A DNA stretch of 64,000 nt, taken from NCBI GenBank assembly GCA_037178675.1, contig JAYMGJ010000109.1:62001-126000 (forward strand). The letters are read 5' to 3'. Under the pieces are notes generated by a model. That model made no database searches and was not told the origin of the DNA. It saw only the letters and a list, made by a program, of their open reading frames with translations. The first letter of the stretch is position 1. Every line of letters begins with the position of its first letter. The DNA comes from Scleroderma bovista. Taxonomy: Eukaryota > Basidiomycota > Agaricomycetes > Boletales > Sclerodermataceae. The position numbers and the translations under genes were made by a program. Of the stretch, positions 33,903 through 46,670 are shown piece after piece.

Positions 33903-36900
33903 TCACTCAGGTACTCTCCAACGAAACACCTTTCCTGAAGCATCGCCTACCCACAGTATTTCTCTGTCACGCATCAGTGTATCGTTGACAGGATTCTAAA
34001 ACAAGACCTACCCAACGAATTTGAGAGCAGTAATTGCCGCAGATGGCCCAGGATCGCCTAGAAGGTCCCGCACCTTCACGAACTCCCACTGTGCTTTGCT
34101 GGCTGTAGGAGTCCCATCTGCATTCCACGAATAAAGTGTAATTGAACCATTCGTATTGCCCACAGCCAGAATTCCTAGTTGGGAATAATCGCGCTCATGA
34201 AATGCAATGGAGGTAATTTGGGGAGCGGAGGATACAGCACGCGTTGATAAAAGGTCAAGTTTTGTGATCGGCCGTGCATTGATGGTATGGAGCCACAGGT
34301 AGCGAGTCGAGCATGTGGCAATGTACCCCTGGAACGCCAAATCAATGCCAGTTATCATGGAAGACGTATTTGACTTACAGCAGATTCATTAATGGCAACA
34401 AAGTTCACAGCCGAACTCTCACGAGGAACAGTACCATCATCATGCCAGATGGATCGTACATATGTCCCACGATTTAAATCCCATAAAATTGCACTTCCAT
34501 CGGAACTTCCGCTTACCACGACGGACCAGGTCCTAGATGTCTGAATGCACAACACAGCGGCATTGTGCCCACGAAGCAAGTGGGTAAGCGATAACGAAGG
34601 CTCCCTGCCCTTTCGATGCCTCATATTATGCGTGCCAGAGAACGAAGGTGCTAGTGGGCTTGTCCCGTGCGAGAGGTGCCATATACGAAGAAAAGAGTCG
34701 GCCGAACCGGTGACAAGGGTGTCTTGGTCTGCAAAGACGGCACAAGTTGGGTAGACTGACTCAATGGTCTGTGCAACCTGGGGTGAAATTGTCAACAGGA
34801 CACGTACGGTAACAAAAGAAACGCATACGGCATGGTGAAAGAGGACTTGCAATGCTCCTGGGTTCGAGGCTTTCCCCCACTGCACATGGTCGTCACAATG
34901 TGATGGTCGGAAAATCTCACCATAAAGCATGGGATAAACTTTTCCACTAGGATCTGTAGCTATATGAACTACGGGAGAGCCCAAGGCCACTGCGGCCAGT
35001 GAGTATGAAGTCGCATGTGGATGCTTCTACTTACACTTTAGTGGTCTAGCATCTCTTGTCAGAACAAGCGCGTCTTCACATACACCCCTCGTGACTTGTG
35101 CTGGAAGGCTTAGTAGACCCTGCAAATTTCGTTGTGGGTGAGGAGAATCGAACAATTTCCGTGGAGTTTGGCCAACTGCCAGAGCCGTCAGATTACCTTC
35201 CCAATGGCGGTAAATGAACATTACAGTTGTGAATGATACCGATTGTAGCCTCTCGCTCCACAGGATCTGTGACCTTGTCAAGATCTATGCCAAAGGTAAT
35301 TAGTGCCTGCAAGTAGCGAATAATTCACTTATACCGCACCGATCGCGCCATCGTAGCTCAGGGGATGGAACGCATTGAATGACTCAACACTACGTTGCTG
35401 GCATCCCCATATGAGATCTATCCACGCTGGAAGATTCTCGCTAACATAGTGACTTTCCAGAGCCTGTAAAGGTGGTTATCAGATGTATGCACTCTCACAG
35501 ACACAGTGTTACTCACGCGACGATGCAAAGTCACAAAGAGAAGAGGGTCCTCTTTTGCCCACGGAGGCAACTTGACGTCGTCAATTTTCTCTCCCGAGCT
35601 TTGCGAACCGAAGTCGAGCCGTGATATATTTTCAAGGAATCTGAGTGCAGACCAATTAGAAATGGCCAGACCAGGTGCGATAGGACCCACTCCGGAAAAG
35701 AAAAGAACTCTGGTACTAGTTCTCGAACGTCTCCTCTCACATCTTGCGAAGCTGAGCGATACGCTCTCTCGATGTCTCTATTAAAAAGAAATTAGGACCG
35801 AATCGTGCAGGCTGTTGCTGACATACGAGAATAGTCGATCAGGGAGATCCCAATCACCACCCTAAACAAACGAAATTAGCCACCTCCGATCGAGGAAACC
35901 AAAAGGTGTGTACCTGCAGAGTCTTGAACATGCCCGTAAAAGGCATGAGGCGAATCAAGTAGTGGCACACGATCATAGACCTTGAAATGATCAGCGTATT
36001 TAACCGTACCGATACACTAAAAATGGAACGACGCACGAACTAAAGTGAGTGCCATAATGGAACGGTTCCTCATCAACGCTCTGGAGATTGAAATATCGAT
36101 TCTCGGCTATTTTACGTCGTCCTTCTGTGAGAGCTCCCATCGGCTTCGTCAGACTAGAAAAAGTAAACCACAAGCAAACAGAATGGGTAAAACAACTTAC
36201 TCCCGAAATGAATCAGGCGAAGACAGGTCAAGCGTGTCAGAGGTGTAATCTTGCAGAACCCAAGCTGGCGACCAAATTCAGTGGTGATAGAGGTCAGAGT
36301 CGAAAAGACACACGGAAAACGGGATATTGGGTGGCATCGTTCGGCGTTCGCCCTGAGAGCTGATTAAGGATGCTAATGTACGCATACTGTCTCCCAAGTC
36401 TGTCAGTAAAATGTATACCAGACAATGAACCAATAAATATACATTGCTGATTTCGCGGTTACACCACTGTTGCTGTGCGATTGCCAATGCCTTCTCATGC
36501 GGCGTGTCCAAAGTTCTTCCCCCAGGGAGCGCAATGCTCATGTCTCGCAAGATGAGGCTGAAAATGGAGGGATATCCATGTAAGGAATAGCGCGAGATGA
36601 TAGTCTGCAACCGTTGAGACGCGTCGTGGCGCTGGGCACCACTGAGGAACACCACCAATAGCGTGCGGCTGTCCTTGAAGAACACCTCTAGCCTTGTGAC
36701 TAGTTCATGATAACGTCATTAAAAAACGAGGAATACATACCCAACGTCTCTGAAAAGAAAAGATCTGTTCGAAAACCCAACTATGTGCCCCAGCTGCCTG
36801 AAAGTATATTGTGACAGTCTGTCTTGTCCATTTCAGTTGAAACGTACCATCGTCGTGCTGCTTGGCGGCTCCGCAACCCAGGAGTGCTCCCGGCAACAAA

Positions 36901-39900
36901 AAACATGCCCTTTGGAGCATCAACCGCGTCCATGACTTCCCCAAGCTCGTTCTCTACAAGTCCGTCCAGCATATAGAGATGGCTCTTGCCAAGAATGAGT
37001 AAGCCAGCTATGACCAACGGTCATGTTTTAATGAATGGACTAGCAGAAAGGGAGCACATACGCCATGAATCCACCCCCGATACACGGGCTACAGTGCTCA
37101 CAGCCTCGATTACATCTCCGGGTTCTAGTTCGTGTCTCACCCTGCGGAGTTTGTCCTCGGCAATATCTTCCAACAATCCTGGGGTATCTAATGGGGACTA
37201 CGATGAGTATTTCCCACGTGGACAGGTATTGTCTTACCATTATCATCTGTGGAATCCTTAATGTTGCCTTCCGACTGCGCCACCATGGATAAGGCCTCAT
37301 CCTCCCTCACAGCATGTTGTCGACTCTCATATGACGTTTCCACGATGGGCTCAAGCTTGATACTGGACGCTAGTCAAGCAGAGAACATGATGATAGACCA
37401 ACTAACGCACCGAGCACGATAAGGTCCCTCAGTTTGGTCTATCTGCCAAATCCTCTCTGGAATAAGGTGCGACCATATATCTCTCTCGGATCCTGCTTTC
37501 AAGATGCCTGTACTAATTGTAACGAGCCTCCGCCTCCGCTCTCGCCTGCCATCAAGATAAGCAACCAGTCCACCGCAGTTTACGATGACTTACAGGTCAA
37601 CTACCGTCTTCCGGTGACGCTCTCTTTCAGAGGTGATAATCGTGTTTCTCCACTCGTCCAGACGACTGATGGACTTGCGTAACGATTCCGCTCGCACAGT
37701 CAGAAGTGTCGACAGCATCGTAGACGCAGTAGGTCTAATATTGCTTGGCTCTGGCTTGAGAAGACCAAGTATCTGACTCAAGTTTCAGCAATCAGTAGGC
37801 CAACTTCACGCTGGATTACCTGTTGTTTCTGATGATGGGATACGTGATTCCCATTTGCAACCAAGAGGCCAAAATGGGTCACTTGTGTGCAAATTTTTGC
37901 ATTCTCATGCCCCGGCGGCAAATTAGAAAGGCATTCGATGAGAACCTCTGTTGTACTCTGAGATTTGAAGAGTTGGCAGAAGGATGAATTGGTGTTGTGA
38001 AGCTCAATCATATCCGCTACGATCTGTTCAGTCACACGAGTGGGACCTATATACGCGTGGGTAGTCAGTCGACAAGCCAACATGGACGGGGGCAAAGCAT
38101 ACCAAGAACGCGTTTGTCGCAGCACACCAATAAGCCATTCCGGAGAGCCATCAGAATAATGGGAAGTATTTGAGAGCACCGAATACTTTGCGAGGTGGTT
38201 CTCCCGACAGTACTCCCTGCTGCAGGTCGCAAAAGCAATTCGACAGCGGCACGATGTAGCTCTTCATCCCAAATAGTAGGAAGGTGTTTCCTGAGTAAGC
38301 TCCACCCGCTCAAAAGCTCAAGCTTCTTCCCAAAAGATGAGGACATGGAAAGTGCAATCCCAATCACCGAAAGAATTTGACAAGCTACAGTGGCAGACGG
38401 TTGGGGACCAACCCACAGCAAGACGACACGAGGAAGCGGTATGGACTCGGCGACCCTCGCGTACATGGCTGGGATCCGCAGAAGGGATATGACCGCATCC
38501 AGAAGTTGCCGTGCTCTCTCATAGTTGTTGCTGTTGAGAATAATAGACGAGCGAGGCGATGGTGAGACTGAAGGTTCTGGGTGACGTACTCAAGGAAATG
38601 CGAGATAATATAAGAAATCCACACACCAGCGATCACAATATGCGCGGAGATGTACGAAACGACTGGTTTAATAACATCGGTTGGAGGGAAATGTCCCTGC
38701 ATGAAGACCACAATTGCATTGATGATATGAGGTATCGTCTCGGCAGGATACCAAGTCGACTGCAACGCGAATAGTAACTTCCGAATGATCTCCAGTTTAG
38801 ACAAGCGCACTCGTGCATTGAATCTTCTGTGACGACTGGCACGCAGAAGGAACGAGAAGTGCTCTAAATGTGCTCTCTGTATTGCTGGGCTTGTCATTGA
38901 CCAAAGCTCGAAATCTAGGGCAATAGCTCGATAGGCGATGGTGTTGGTGACAGTAGATGTGCTGAGCAAATCATTGGGTCAATACGGATTCGGTATGAAA
39001 ACAAACAGAGATCTCACTCCGGAGAGCGGAAACTTAATCCAAGGAACTCAAACAGCGTTTCAAAGGAGGTCACGTTGATCAATTGACTTTTTGTATAAAG
39101 TACGCTGGCAAGTGCATCGTAACCGGCTTGTTTCGTTAATCAGAGTATGCTCGGACTTGACACAGTCTTACATATTCTTTCCATATCTTCCGAGTTTTGC
39201 CAACAATTGCGGATGCTGTCACAGAGGATGGCAATCGCCCGGGACAGCTCATGTTGCGTCTTCGTGATACAACATAGTATGAAAATGGGAAGATAGTCAA
39301 AATACCTCACTTACCTGGGCCAGTTGGACCAAACGAAGAGTAAGTCGAGCACCGCCGAGCCTCCACAAGACCAAATCGAACGGCTGACAAATGGCCACAC
39401 ACACATCTCCCCGCGTGATACGCGTTGTAGTACTGGAATCTTCTTGTGGGGTTGAGGCGGAAAGAGGGCCAAGCGGTGACAAAGTAACACCGTCCTCCAG
39501 TGTAACTTTGGCTAAGACAAAATTCTCGTTGAAAAGCGGGCCGTCATGGATCACCTTTCTGAGAGAAGAGCTGTCTCCTCCAGAAGCAGAGCTAAGTAAG
39601 TGCATATTCAACGAGGTCGACACCTCATAGGTCAAGAATCGGACGAGACTCTTGTCCTGAAAGTTGGCATGATACCTTGGCCCCAAACCATGCATAAACT
39701 TGATCACATTGTCGTCTGTCCCCGGTTAATATTTTGAGGCAAACATAGAAACATTCCTTACCCAGAGGGATAGAGATCAAATAAGATGATGCAATGCACC
39801 AGCTCAACATCCTTCCGGAAGTGGTATCACCGAGCGTGAACTGGCCATTTGCTAGAGTATCCGGGGCTTTAGGATACGTCCAGTCAAACGATTGAGTCAG

Positions 39901-41426
39901 AACACCATCAATGAAAATGCCTGTAAGTCAAAGTTAGAGGAGCAGAAAACTGTACGAAGTCGTAGACGCACGAACGGTAGGATGAGAAGATCGGGCCGTG
40001 TAGTGTACAACAGCTATGTGCGTCCACCGAGAAGTGGAGACCTTTGATTTTGAGAGAATAGTCGTATCCCGACGTGCGCTGGTTCGGAGTGCAAGGGCGC
40101 CGTTGCTTCCAAGACTCAGTTCTACAGAATGATGTGCTCCAAATGATATGCTCAATAGTCTGCCCGTGTCCAAGGGTAACCTCTCAAACCACGCCCACAT
40201 CTACACAGGCATGTATAGCTTACAATTCTAGAGCGTTCTTGGATACTCACCGTGAACGCGAAACCCGCAGAGGGAAGGGCCCGTAGGGTCTGTAGCGGTT
40301 TTGTCACGACTGATGATCCCGAAAGGGAGACATGGGATGGCCAACTGGACTTCATTCCAATGCGGAGAAACTCGATCATCTCTGCATCCAGTGAACCATC
40401 TTCGTTGACAGCACACTGCAGCAGCTGTCTTACATCCTGGGCTGAAGCACCCATTTCAAACAACCGTTTGAGAATCTTGCTCAACAGGCGGCGCTCCGGA
40501 GATGGACTATCCGTGCCCGTATTGTTTACTGGACTGGATGTAAATTGTGAGAATAAAGGTGTCAGAATACCCGTCATGGCCAACACTGCGAGATTGTGAT
40601 GCGAAGACTGAGTGAGGTGTTCTAGGATTTTGTAAATTAGCATGCGCATAGGTGCGCTTGTTGCAAGGGAACAAGTCATAAAGTCCCAAGCGATTTTGAA
40701 GACATGCGGTAGGCGAATTGTGCCGAAGGAAGGCGCATATTCCAAGAACCCAATCTCCAGTTCAGAAAAGTCCTGGTACGATCCCAACGAGATGAACAGG
40801 TCTACTAGTCCGAAATCATGGAATGAGAGTGATAGAATGCACCCGAGTGTCTTCTCAGAGGTGACTTGATGGACGAGCAGTGTCTTACATGCATCTGAAA
40901 GAAGAGAATACCCAACGAATTCCTGAAACCAGACAGATGTGAGTGGAAGGTGGGTAATAGAGTATTTCACGTACCTGAAAGAAGTCTTGATTCTGTTGGT
41001 GACCGTCCAAGGCTTTGGAGGCAACCATGAACGCCAACTGCATGCACTGGAGAACATCTTGTATGCTCCATGAACTTGTCAATGTAACTGGCGTGGCTGT
41101 GGGGAGGGTCGAGAGGACATGAATCAAGACAAGGAATCCGTCTGATTCGCGAAACGCGTCCAGAACACGAGGGTGCTCATTCAGCATGACATGGATCCGT
41201 TGCAAGATCTACTATATTCAATACGACGTGAGCCGAAAATAGTAGTCCTCACCGCAATTCTATCAACAGTGCTCGCAGCTCCTTTGAGTTCCTCCATAGA
41301 ATCCTTCATCTGGTCTGATTGAGGACTGGAGAGGTCCTGGGCTTCACTAGCATCTTCTGCTTGATGCACCGCTTCATGAGTGAAATCTTGAAGACTCCGG
41401 AGGGGTGTTAGTAATGACCTCAACAT
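33903..41426 (-). CDS. BEACH-domain/WD40 giant scaffold protein (Bph1/Lvs/neurobeachin family)
   Basis: A multi-exon gene of about 7.5 kb, starting [15 protein letters not shown] at 41426, with about 25 introns near 50 nt. N-terminal armadillo-like helices run to about 40.3 kb. A concanavalin-A-like segment follows at ~39.6-40.25 kb ([34 protein letters not shown]). A PH-like segment lies near 36.8-37.0 kb ([19 protein letters not shown]). The BEACH domain spans ~35.4-36.7 kb: [58 protein letters not shown] and [18 protein letters not shown], all canonical blocks. WD40 repeats occupy 33.9-35.3 kb ([26 protein letters not shown]), ending [18 protein letters not shown] proteins are large cytosolic scaffolds in vacuole/lysosome and vesicle traffic. 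The joins I checked keep frame, so the gene looks intact; not every intron was mapped. Confidence 0.9.
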
Positions 41427-41677
41427 GGTTTATCAAGAATCATTCCAATCGTTGCGTGCGAGATGAAGGAAACAACTACTGCGATGGTAATGGTTTACCA
41501 TAATTGGAGATTGAACATTGCACCGGAAGTTATATAAGCCGTCACATGATCCAAAATCCACCCCTGAGTCGAGTTCAAAACGCATAGTACAGTCTCAAAA
41601 ATATGCTAATGCGGGGAACCTTTAGACTACCCTATGACTTACGGTTATAGCAAACAGCACTCGAAGTCGGTTCTTTT
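41427..41677. other. Short upstream region of the BEACH gene
   Basis: About 250 nt between the BEACH gene start and the 3' end of the triosephosphate isomerase pseudogene. TTATATAAG at about 41530-41538 could serve as a TATA element for the BEACH gene on the minus strand. Confidence 0.4.
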
Positions 41678-42480
41678 TCACATTGATAATCTTTACAAAC
41701 GCTGGCTTGAATGAGGCGTCACCATCGAGAAAACCATCGGACGCCTGCAGGTTGGGTCCTATGGCCATGGTGAGCTGGGGCCCTGTAAAGAAGCCCAATT
41801 GGGTCCTTACAGTTCGATGCAGTGACACTTCCACCGCAGAGGAAACAGCCTTTGACAAATAGTTACTGGTAGTATGAACCTCTTGCGCCTGAGCGACAGC
41901 AGTGACAATCTTGCCCGTTCCTATAGTAGGAACATGGGCGGTCTGGCACAACCCGGCTGGATACCATACGCTTATTGGAATAACAGATTGATAGAACTTG
42001 TATTGTGGTCGCTCAAGATAGAAACAACTGCTTGCAGCCTCGGCAACTTATCAGTAGTCCTACCTGCTTCTCGCTCTTGCGAAGTCTCGCTGACGCAAAG
42101 TACAGCTTGGCTACAAGCTCTGACGTCCCGGGACGCCCTGCACGCTAAGCTGTGTTAGTTAGATTAGTAAATGTAGCCTCACTGGGGATCATATAGGGAC
42201 ACCAGGCCATCAGCGAGGCTGGCGCGCCAAAATGATAGACCACAGCCGATACCTGCAGGCAATAGCAATTCTGACCTCTGAGCAGAGATCTTGACCTCCA
42301 TTCTGACGATTCCCTGGTGGGGATTAATGGAGCGATAACGACCTCTACAGACGTCCTTCAAATCTGCGGATCGCACGGCGATGTTCAGTAATGCGATGTC
42401 GTCTTCTTCTGTGCACGAGAGATCAGATTCATCTTGAAGTTTCCGCCAACGAAGAATCTGCTGGCTTGTGTGAATGCCAT
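41678..42480 (-). pseudogene. Triosephosphate isomerase pseudogene
   Basis: Minus-strand fragments in all three frames match triosephosphate isomerase in order. From 42480 comes ASRFFVGGNFKMN with the substrate-binding Lys, then ISRAQKK. Further on are VEVVIAP and VKISAQ, followed one frame over by NCY. Near 42.0-42.1 kb come LCVSETSQEREAGRTTDKL and QAVVSIL. From 41.95 kb come TIGTGKIVT, the phosphate-gripping loop, then AQAQEVHTTSNYLSKAVSSA, and the end DGFLDGDASFKPAFVKIIN. In-frame stops (after TTSHY, within SINLLFQ) and several frameshifts break it. The catalytic-His segment (GHSER) is not found, and the catalytic Glu of the YEPVW motif is lost. No active glycolytic enzyme can come from it, so a functional copy must exist elsewhere. 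An intron relic (GGTCAG) may remain between SAQ and NCY, which would argue for DNA-level rather than mRNA-derived duplication. Confidence 0.85.
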
Positions 42481-42681
42481 GACAACTGGGACCCTGACGT
42501 AGTAGTGGGTGGAAATGAATGAAATAAATTACATAATTATTTTTATTTTTATTTTCAGTAATAATGTTCATGCCTGTTCACGTGACTCAGCCTCTGAGTA
42601 ATGCGAACATTTGGGGGGTCCTAATCGAAATATTTCCTCCCTGCGCTCCTGTTCGACAAAATAACCAAAAAAACGGTCACC

Positions 42682-43991
42682 ATGATGCAAGTCGGAGGTG
42701 TGTCTGTTTTTGTTGCCCATGTCGTGTCCGCTGGGAATGTGTCTGGGTCGTATTGACAGCCTTTGCCAGCTCCTGTCGCTTCCTCGTCGACCCCTCCTCC
42801 TCCTCCACCCCCCGTGCCGCCAAATACATTCAACATCCCCACCGAATGCATCCCTTCGGCTTCCGATTTTCAAGTGCCCATGCAAAAGTGCACTCGATGT
42901 GCTTATACTGGCCCAATTACTAGTTTTCCACCCCGTCGCGGAGGCGCGGGCCACCTTAAAGTCTGTACAGCCTGTATGGATAAGCAAAACGCGCGCAAGG
43001 TCGCCTCGGAGATGGTCGCGGAGGCCTCCAATCGTGGTCAGATCGCCACTGCAGCCATGACCCTCGAAGACTTTTTGAAGCTCGTCGCTTTAAACAAGAC
43101 CCGGCCATTTGATTTTGACACCATGATCAACGTCCCGCCCGGGATGTTCGTGGCCGGCGAACATTTGTACAACAGGTCCAACCGCATAAGAGACTATCTT
43201 GCCGAAGCCTCAGATTATCACTGGAAGTACGTACTCCTTACTCCGCCATCGAACCACGAAAATAATACTCAGTACAGCCAAAAGAAAACCAAACGCGGTG
43301 GAAAAGCGACCGTCGTCACTTATTTCTGCGCACAGCTAGAAGGCGAACAGTCAAAATCACGCGTACAGGACTCAGACCGCAAGTCCAGAAGTCGCATCAC
43401 CCGCTATCACTGCGGAGGATGGCTTCGTATCACGATCATGGACGACAACGAGCAGCTTCTGCGCATACGCATGACACATACCGAAGCACACCCCAGTTTC
43501 CCTGCATCATTCCGACGGCCGCCGAATACATCTGAATTCAAGCTTGAGCCGGCGCAAAAACCTCCTGTACCACAGATGTTCCCGGCAATGCCTCCGCCGC
43601 CACCGCCTCCACCACAGCAGGTCATGGCAGACCCTGGATCGTCAGTCGTACCTGCTGTGGGACTCGTGGAGGAGCCCCAACCAGAGCCGGAACGTGTACC
43701 TATAGATAACGGATTGCACCCTGAAGAACTACTGAATCCAAGACCTCCTGTATGTTCCGTCCCATTATCTCCACTACGTTGGCACTGATATTCGTGGTCT
43801 AGCCTGTTTTGTACTTTTCGCCAGCGCAATTAGAGGGGCTCAAGCGCAAGTTCGACGCGTTTGTGACCGCCGCGGCGGGGCCAGTACACCCACAGCTAGC
43901 GCACGCCCTAGGATCTGTATTCGACCACATTGAACGCACCGCAACAGAGTTGGACATGGACAGATATGTCAAGCGACAGCGGACGTCATAG
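42682..43991 (+). CDS. Zinc-binding protein with GCM/WRKY/FLYWCH-like domain
   Basis: Exons 42682-42699, 42760-43749 and 43803-43991 sum to 1197 nt, 398 aa. The N-terminus is poly-Pro rich. At ~40-70 a four-cysteine unit appears (KCTRCAYTGPITSFPPRRGG then KVCTACMDKQNARK), a CxxC...CxxC zinc ribbon. The middle (~165-245) has YFCAQLEGE, RITRYHCGGWLRITI and RMTHTEAHPSF. The C...C...H-x4-H order resembles the zinc-binding DNA-binding domains of the WRKY-GCM1/FLYWCH group, which are often found at the front of Mutator-like transposases. A second poly-Pro stretch and a C-terminal helical segment (QLEGLKRKFDAFVTAAAGPV) follow, ending in a nuclear-signal-like KRQRTS. No transposase catalytic domain is present. 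Inferred to be a DNA-binding protein, possibly domesticated from a transposon. Confidence 0.72.
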
Positions 43992-44793
43992 TCCGATTGG
44001 GATATCCTTCCCCTTGTCATCAATGTTCCGCAGCGCTGTTTGGGCGCTTGTGAGCTCGCGCTGCCCACCCTATGTCTCTCTTCCAGGGAGAGAGGATCCG
44101 GATTTGACGCGAGCATATGCTTTCTATTTGCACAAGATTGTCACTGTAATTGGAGCTGTACTTGTGGATTTCTTTCATGGCGTAATTGTTACGGTGTTGT
44201 TTTGACCTATTTCCTCATTGACTACAGAATTTACTGTACCAGATAATCAAATCTAGGGATCAACTGCACTGTTGGCAACCCAGCTGTATGTAACCGATTC
44301 CAGGCGCATCAGCTCGCCATCAGACTCTTCCCATATGGTCTGAACCCTGCAGCTGCAGGCTTAAGGGCACATTCGACGCCCATCACATGCTGTGGAGGGT
44401 TCATTCATCTGCCTATTCGGCCACGTTGAGTAAGGAACCTTTGCTCAACACTCCATTGCAAGGCGCATAATACTATTACAATACATAAAGTCCATGGACG
44501 TGTTGGATAAATAGCGAAAATGTGTTATCGGGCAGCGGGCAGCGAGAGTGATGCATCTAAGCACATCCCACCACAATCCCTCTAAAACACGCTGGTCGGG
44601 TAAACCATTCGCAAATCGGTCATAGCGCGCCATGCGGCAGACCCTGTGAGATCCAATTCAATCGCTCGTTATGTCTCTATGACCAGAGAGAAATGGGTGA
44701 AGAGATGGTGGGAGGGTGTCCAGACTCCGGAGGGAGGTAGCGACGCATAAGTTAGATGGGTGTGAGAGAGATACACCCAGAGGACATGGATCA
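43992..44793. other. Convergent intergenic region
   Basis: About 800 nt between the stops of two convergent genes. No supported gene. Confidence 0.5.
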
Positions 44794-46336
44794 TCAAATC
44801 GGAAGCTCGGAGATGGTCATGAATGCGCGGAATAGCGCAGGGACAACGAATGGCGATCTACACTCCCGTTCGACGTCCTCCAGAGCACGTTCGGCCCGTA
44901 TTCGTCTCTCTCGCTCTTCATGTAATTCCGCTTCCATCTGAGCAAGACGTGATTCCAAGGCTTGAACTTGAACTTTGGGAGGTCAGCGGATGAGTGGGAT
45001 GTCAAGTGGATGAGACTTACCGTGTTCACTGTTGGAGAGACTGACGGGGTCCAGAGGAGGTACCTTGTCCAAACTACAAAGCTCTCTCCGGATGGATTCA
45101 TCACGATCTCCAAGGGTCATCATCTTCTCGCGGATTCCCCATGCTTCATGTGTCAAGCTCGCGATGTGATCTTCATCCAGTGAAGACACAATACCAGTGG
45201 CGCCATTACATATCCGATCCTCACCCGCATGACAGTCCGTTCGTGGAGACGCCGGTGGATCCGAGTGGGGGCGCAGAGTCGATTCGGAGCGGTCCGTCGA
45301 AGCTGGGTATATCCCAGACGAGCACTCTGAGCTCGAATGGCCAGCTTCATGTTCGGGAGACCGTCTTGAGCTTATCGACGCCGAGTCGTCTAACTTTCGT
45401 CGCCTAGGACTACGAGACATATCTTCCTCGTCTGAACGCCTCTTTCGACTCGTGGGAGGTTCCATAGTGTTTGATGACTGCAATGATGTGTTTCGCTGTC
45501 AAGGTATATAAGTATCACGATATCGAGAAACGGAGACGACTCACAGTTGTGCACGCTTGTCTGGTGGCAGCGGACTTCAGCTTCTTGCGAAGGTTATGCG
45601 TCGGTCGTTTGGGAACGAAGACATGTTTAAAAGGCGGTTGCAAATGCACAAGAACATCGCCCGCAGGCACACCAGAAGCGCCCGTCTGGGGCTGTGGGTC
45701 CCATTTTCCAGTAGAGGAAGCAAGCCGACCCCTAATCCAGGACAAGGAACGTTGTCAGTGCCATGCGGTTACATGCACAACACAATGCCGTACCCTTCTA
45801 TGACGGTGATCGATTCGCTGGACAACAAAAAATCGAGCTGCAGTAGCTGTTCGTTGGAAACACGAACGAAGCTTACTTACATCATGAAGCGCTTCCGAAG
45901 CTGCACCGACTCCTCGAGATCGTGCCGGGATAACTTGATCCATCTAGAGTATAGTGTATTCTGTAGCGTCGAGCAGAGTGCGTGGTGATGGTGTACGACG
46001 ATTGTGATGGGTTAGTATGACGAATGTGGACACGTAGTACGTAGCGTAGCGCGCGTGAATGTGGATGCAACTGATCAGGGTGCTGCGATAATAACGGCTC
46101 ATAAAATCCAATATCGACGCACATTGGGAATCTTTGGATCTTTACGTGCCAACGGCCACAGAAGCGTGAACTTTGTCTCTCCTTCGCGCAGGATATTCTT
46201 CCTTGAGGGGGCATGCACTCTGAGCAGCCGAAGGTCGTTCATCACGATGGACACTTCATCTCTGGGACGGCCGTCGGAATAATTGAACTTGAGTGCATTG
46301 TACTTGATGGTGACCTGCAGACCTGGCTCCGACATT
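44794..46336 (-). CDS. Nuclear-looking protein with C-terminal coiled coil, unknown function
   Basis: Pieces on the minus strand: 46336 to about 46124 (MSEPGLQVTIKYNALKFNYS ... TKFTLLWPLARKDPKIPN), small exons between about 45.95 and 45.75 kb (WIKLSRHDLEES, then LLQLDFLLSSESITVIEGYG), an exon at about 45.73-45.55 kb (GRLASSTGKWDPQPQTGASG ... NLRKKLKSAATRQACTT), and exons from about 45.48 kb to 45021 and 44972-44794. The last two hold a basic/Ser-rich stretch (TSRKRRSDEED, SPRRRKLDD) and a coiled coil (VQALESRLAQMEAELHEERE) ending SPFVVPALFRAFMTISEL. The splice at about 45.48 kb (CATTGCAG acceptor) joins the two halves in frame, so I treat them as one gene. If not, the 3' part could start at 45465 (MEPPTSRKRR). 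The junction after PKIPN is unresolved. No family recognised. Confidence 0.6.
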
Positions 46337-46670
46337 GGCAATAATGGTTGGTTGGTTGTACGGTTCTGCAAAGCGCACTTGCAGCGGAGTGTGGAATCTG
46401 ACTCCTCCTTACTTCCCCCTAGAATCCACGTTACCGCGTTTGCAATGCTTCACGCTGTAGTGCTACAAGATCTACGATTACACAATACCAAGCGATACAC
46501 CTGCGTAACTATACAGAAAAGACAACCATACACGTGAGGAGGAGAGAGGGGGTAACATACGAGGTATAAAAAAAAAACACTAATGTACAACACTGGAACC
46601 GACCATGAATCACATCTGGTATCCAATCTAAAAAAAAGAATCAGCCATGTGGAAAGACCCCAAGATCGGA
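46337..46670. other. Short intergenic region
   Basis: About 330 nt between the two minus-strand genes. The exonuclease 3' end may extend here to about 46605 if the last splice at GTCAGT is used. Otherwise nothing is seen. Confidence 0.4.

Noticed and set aside
35340..35390. tRNA-like TAGCTCAGGGG string
   Set aside because: It lies inside the BEACH/WD40 coding region and lacks a B box and stem partners.
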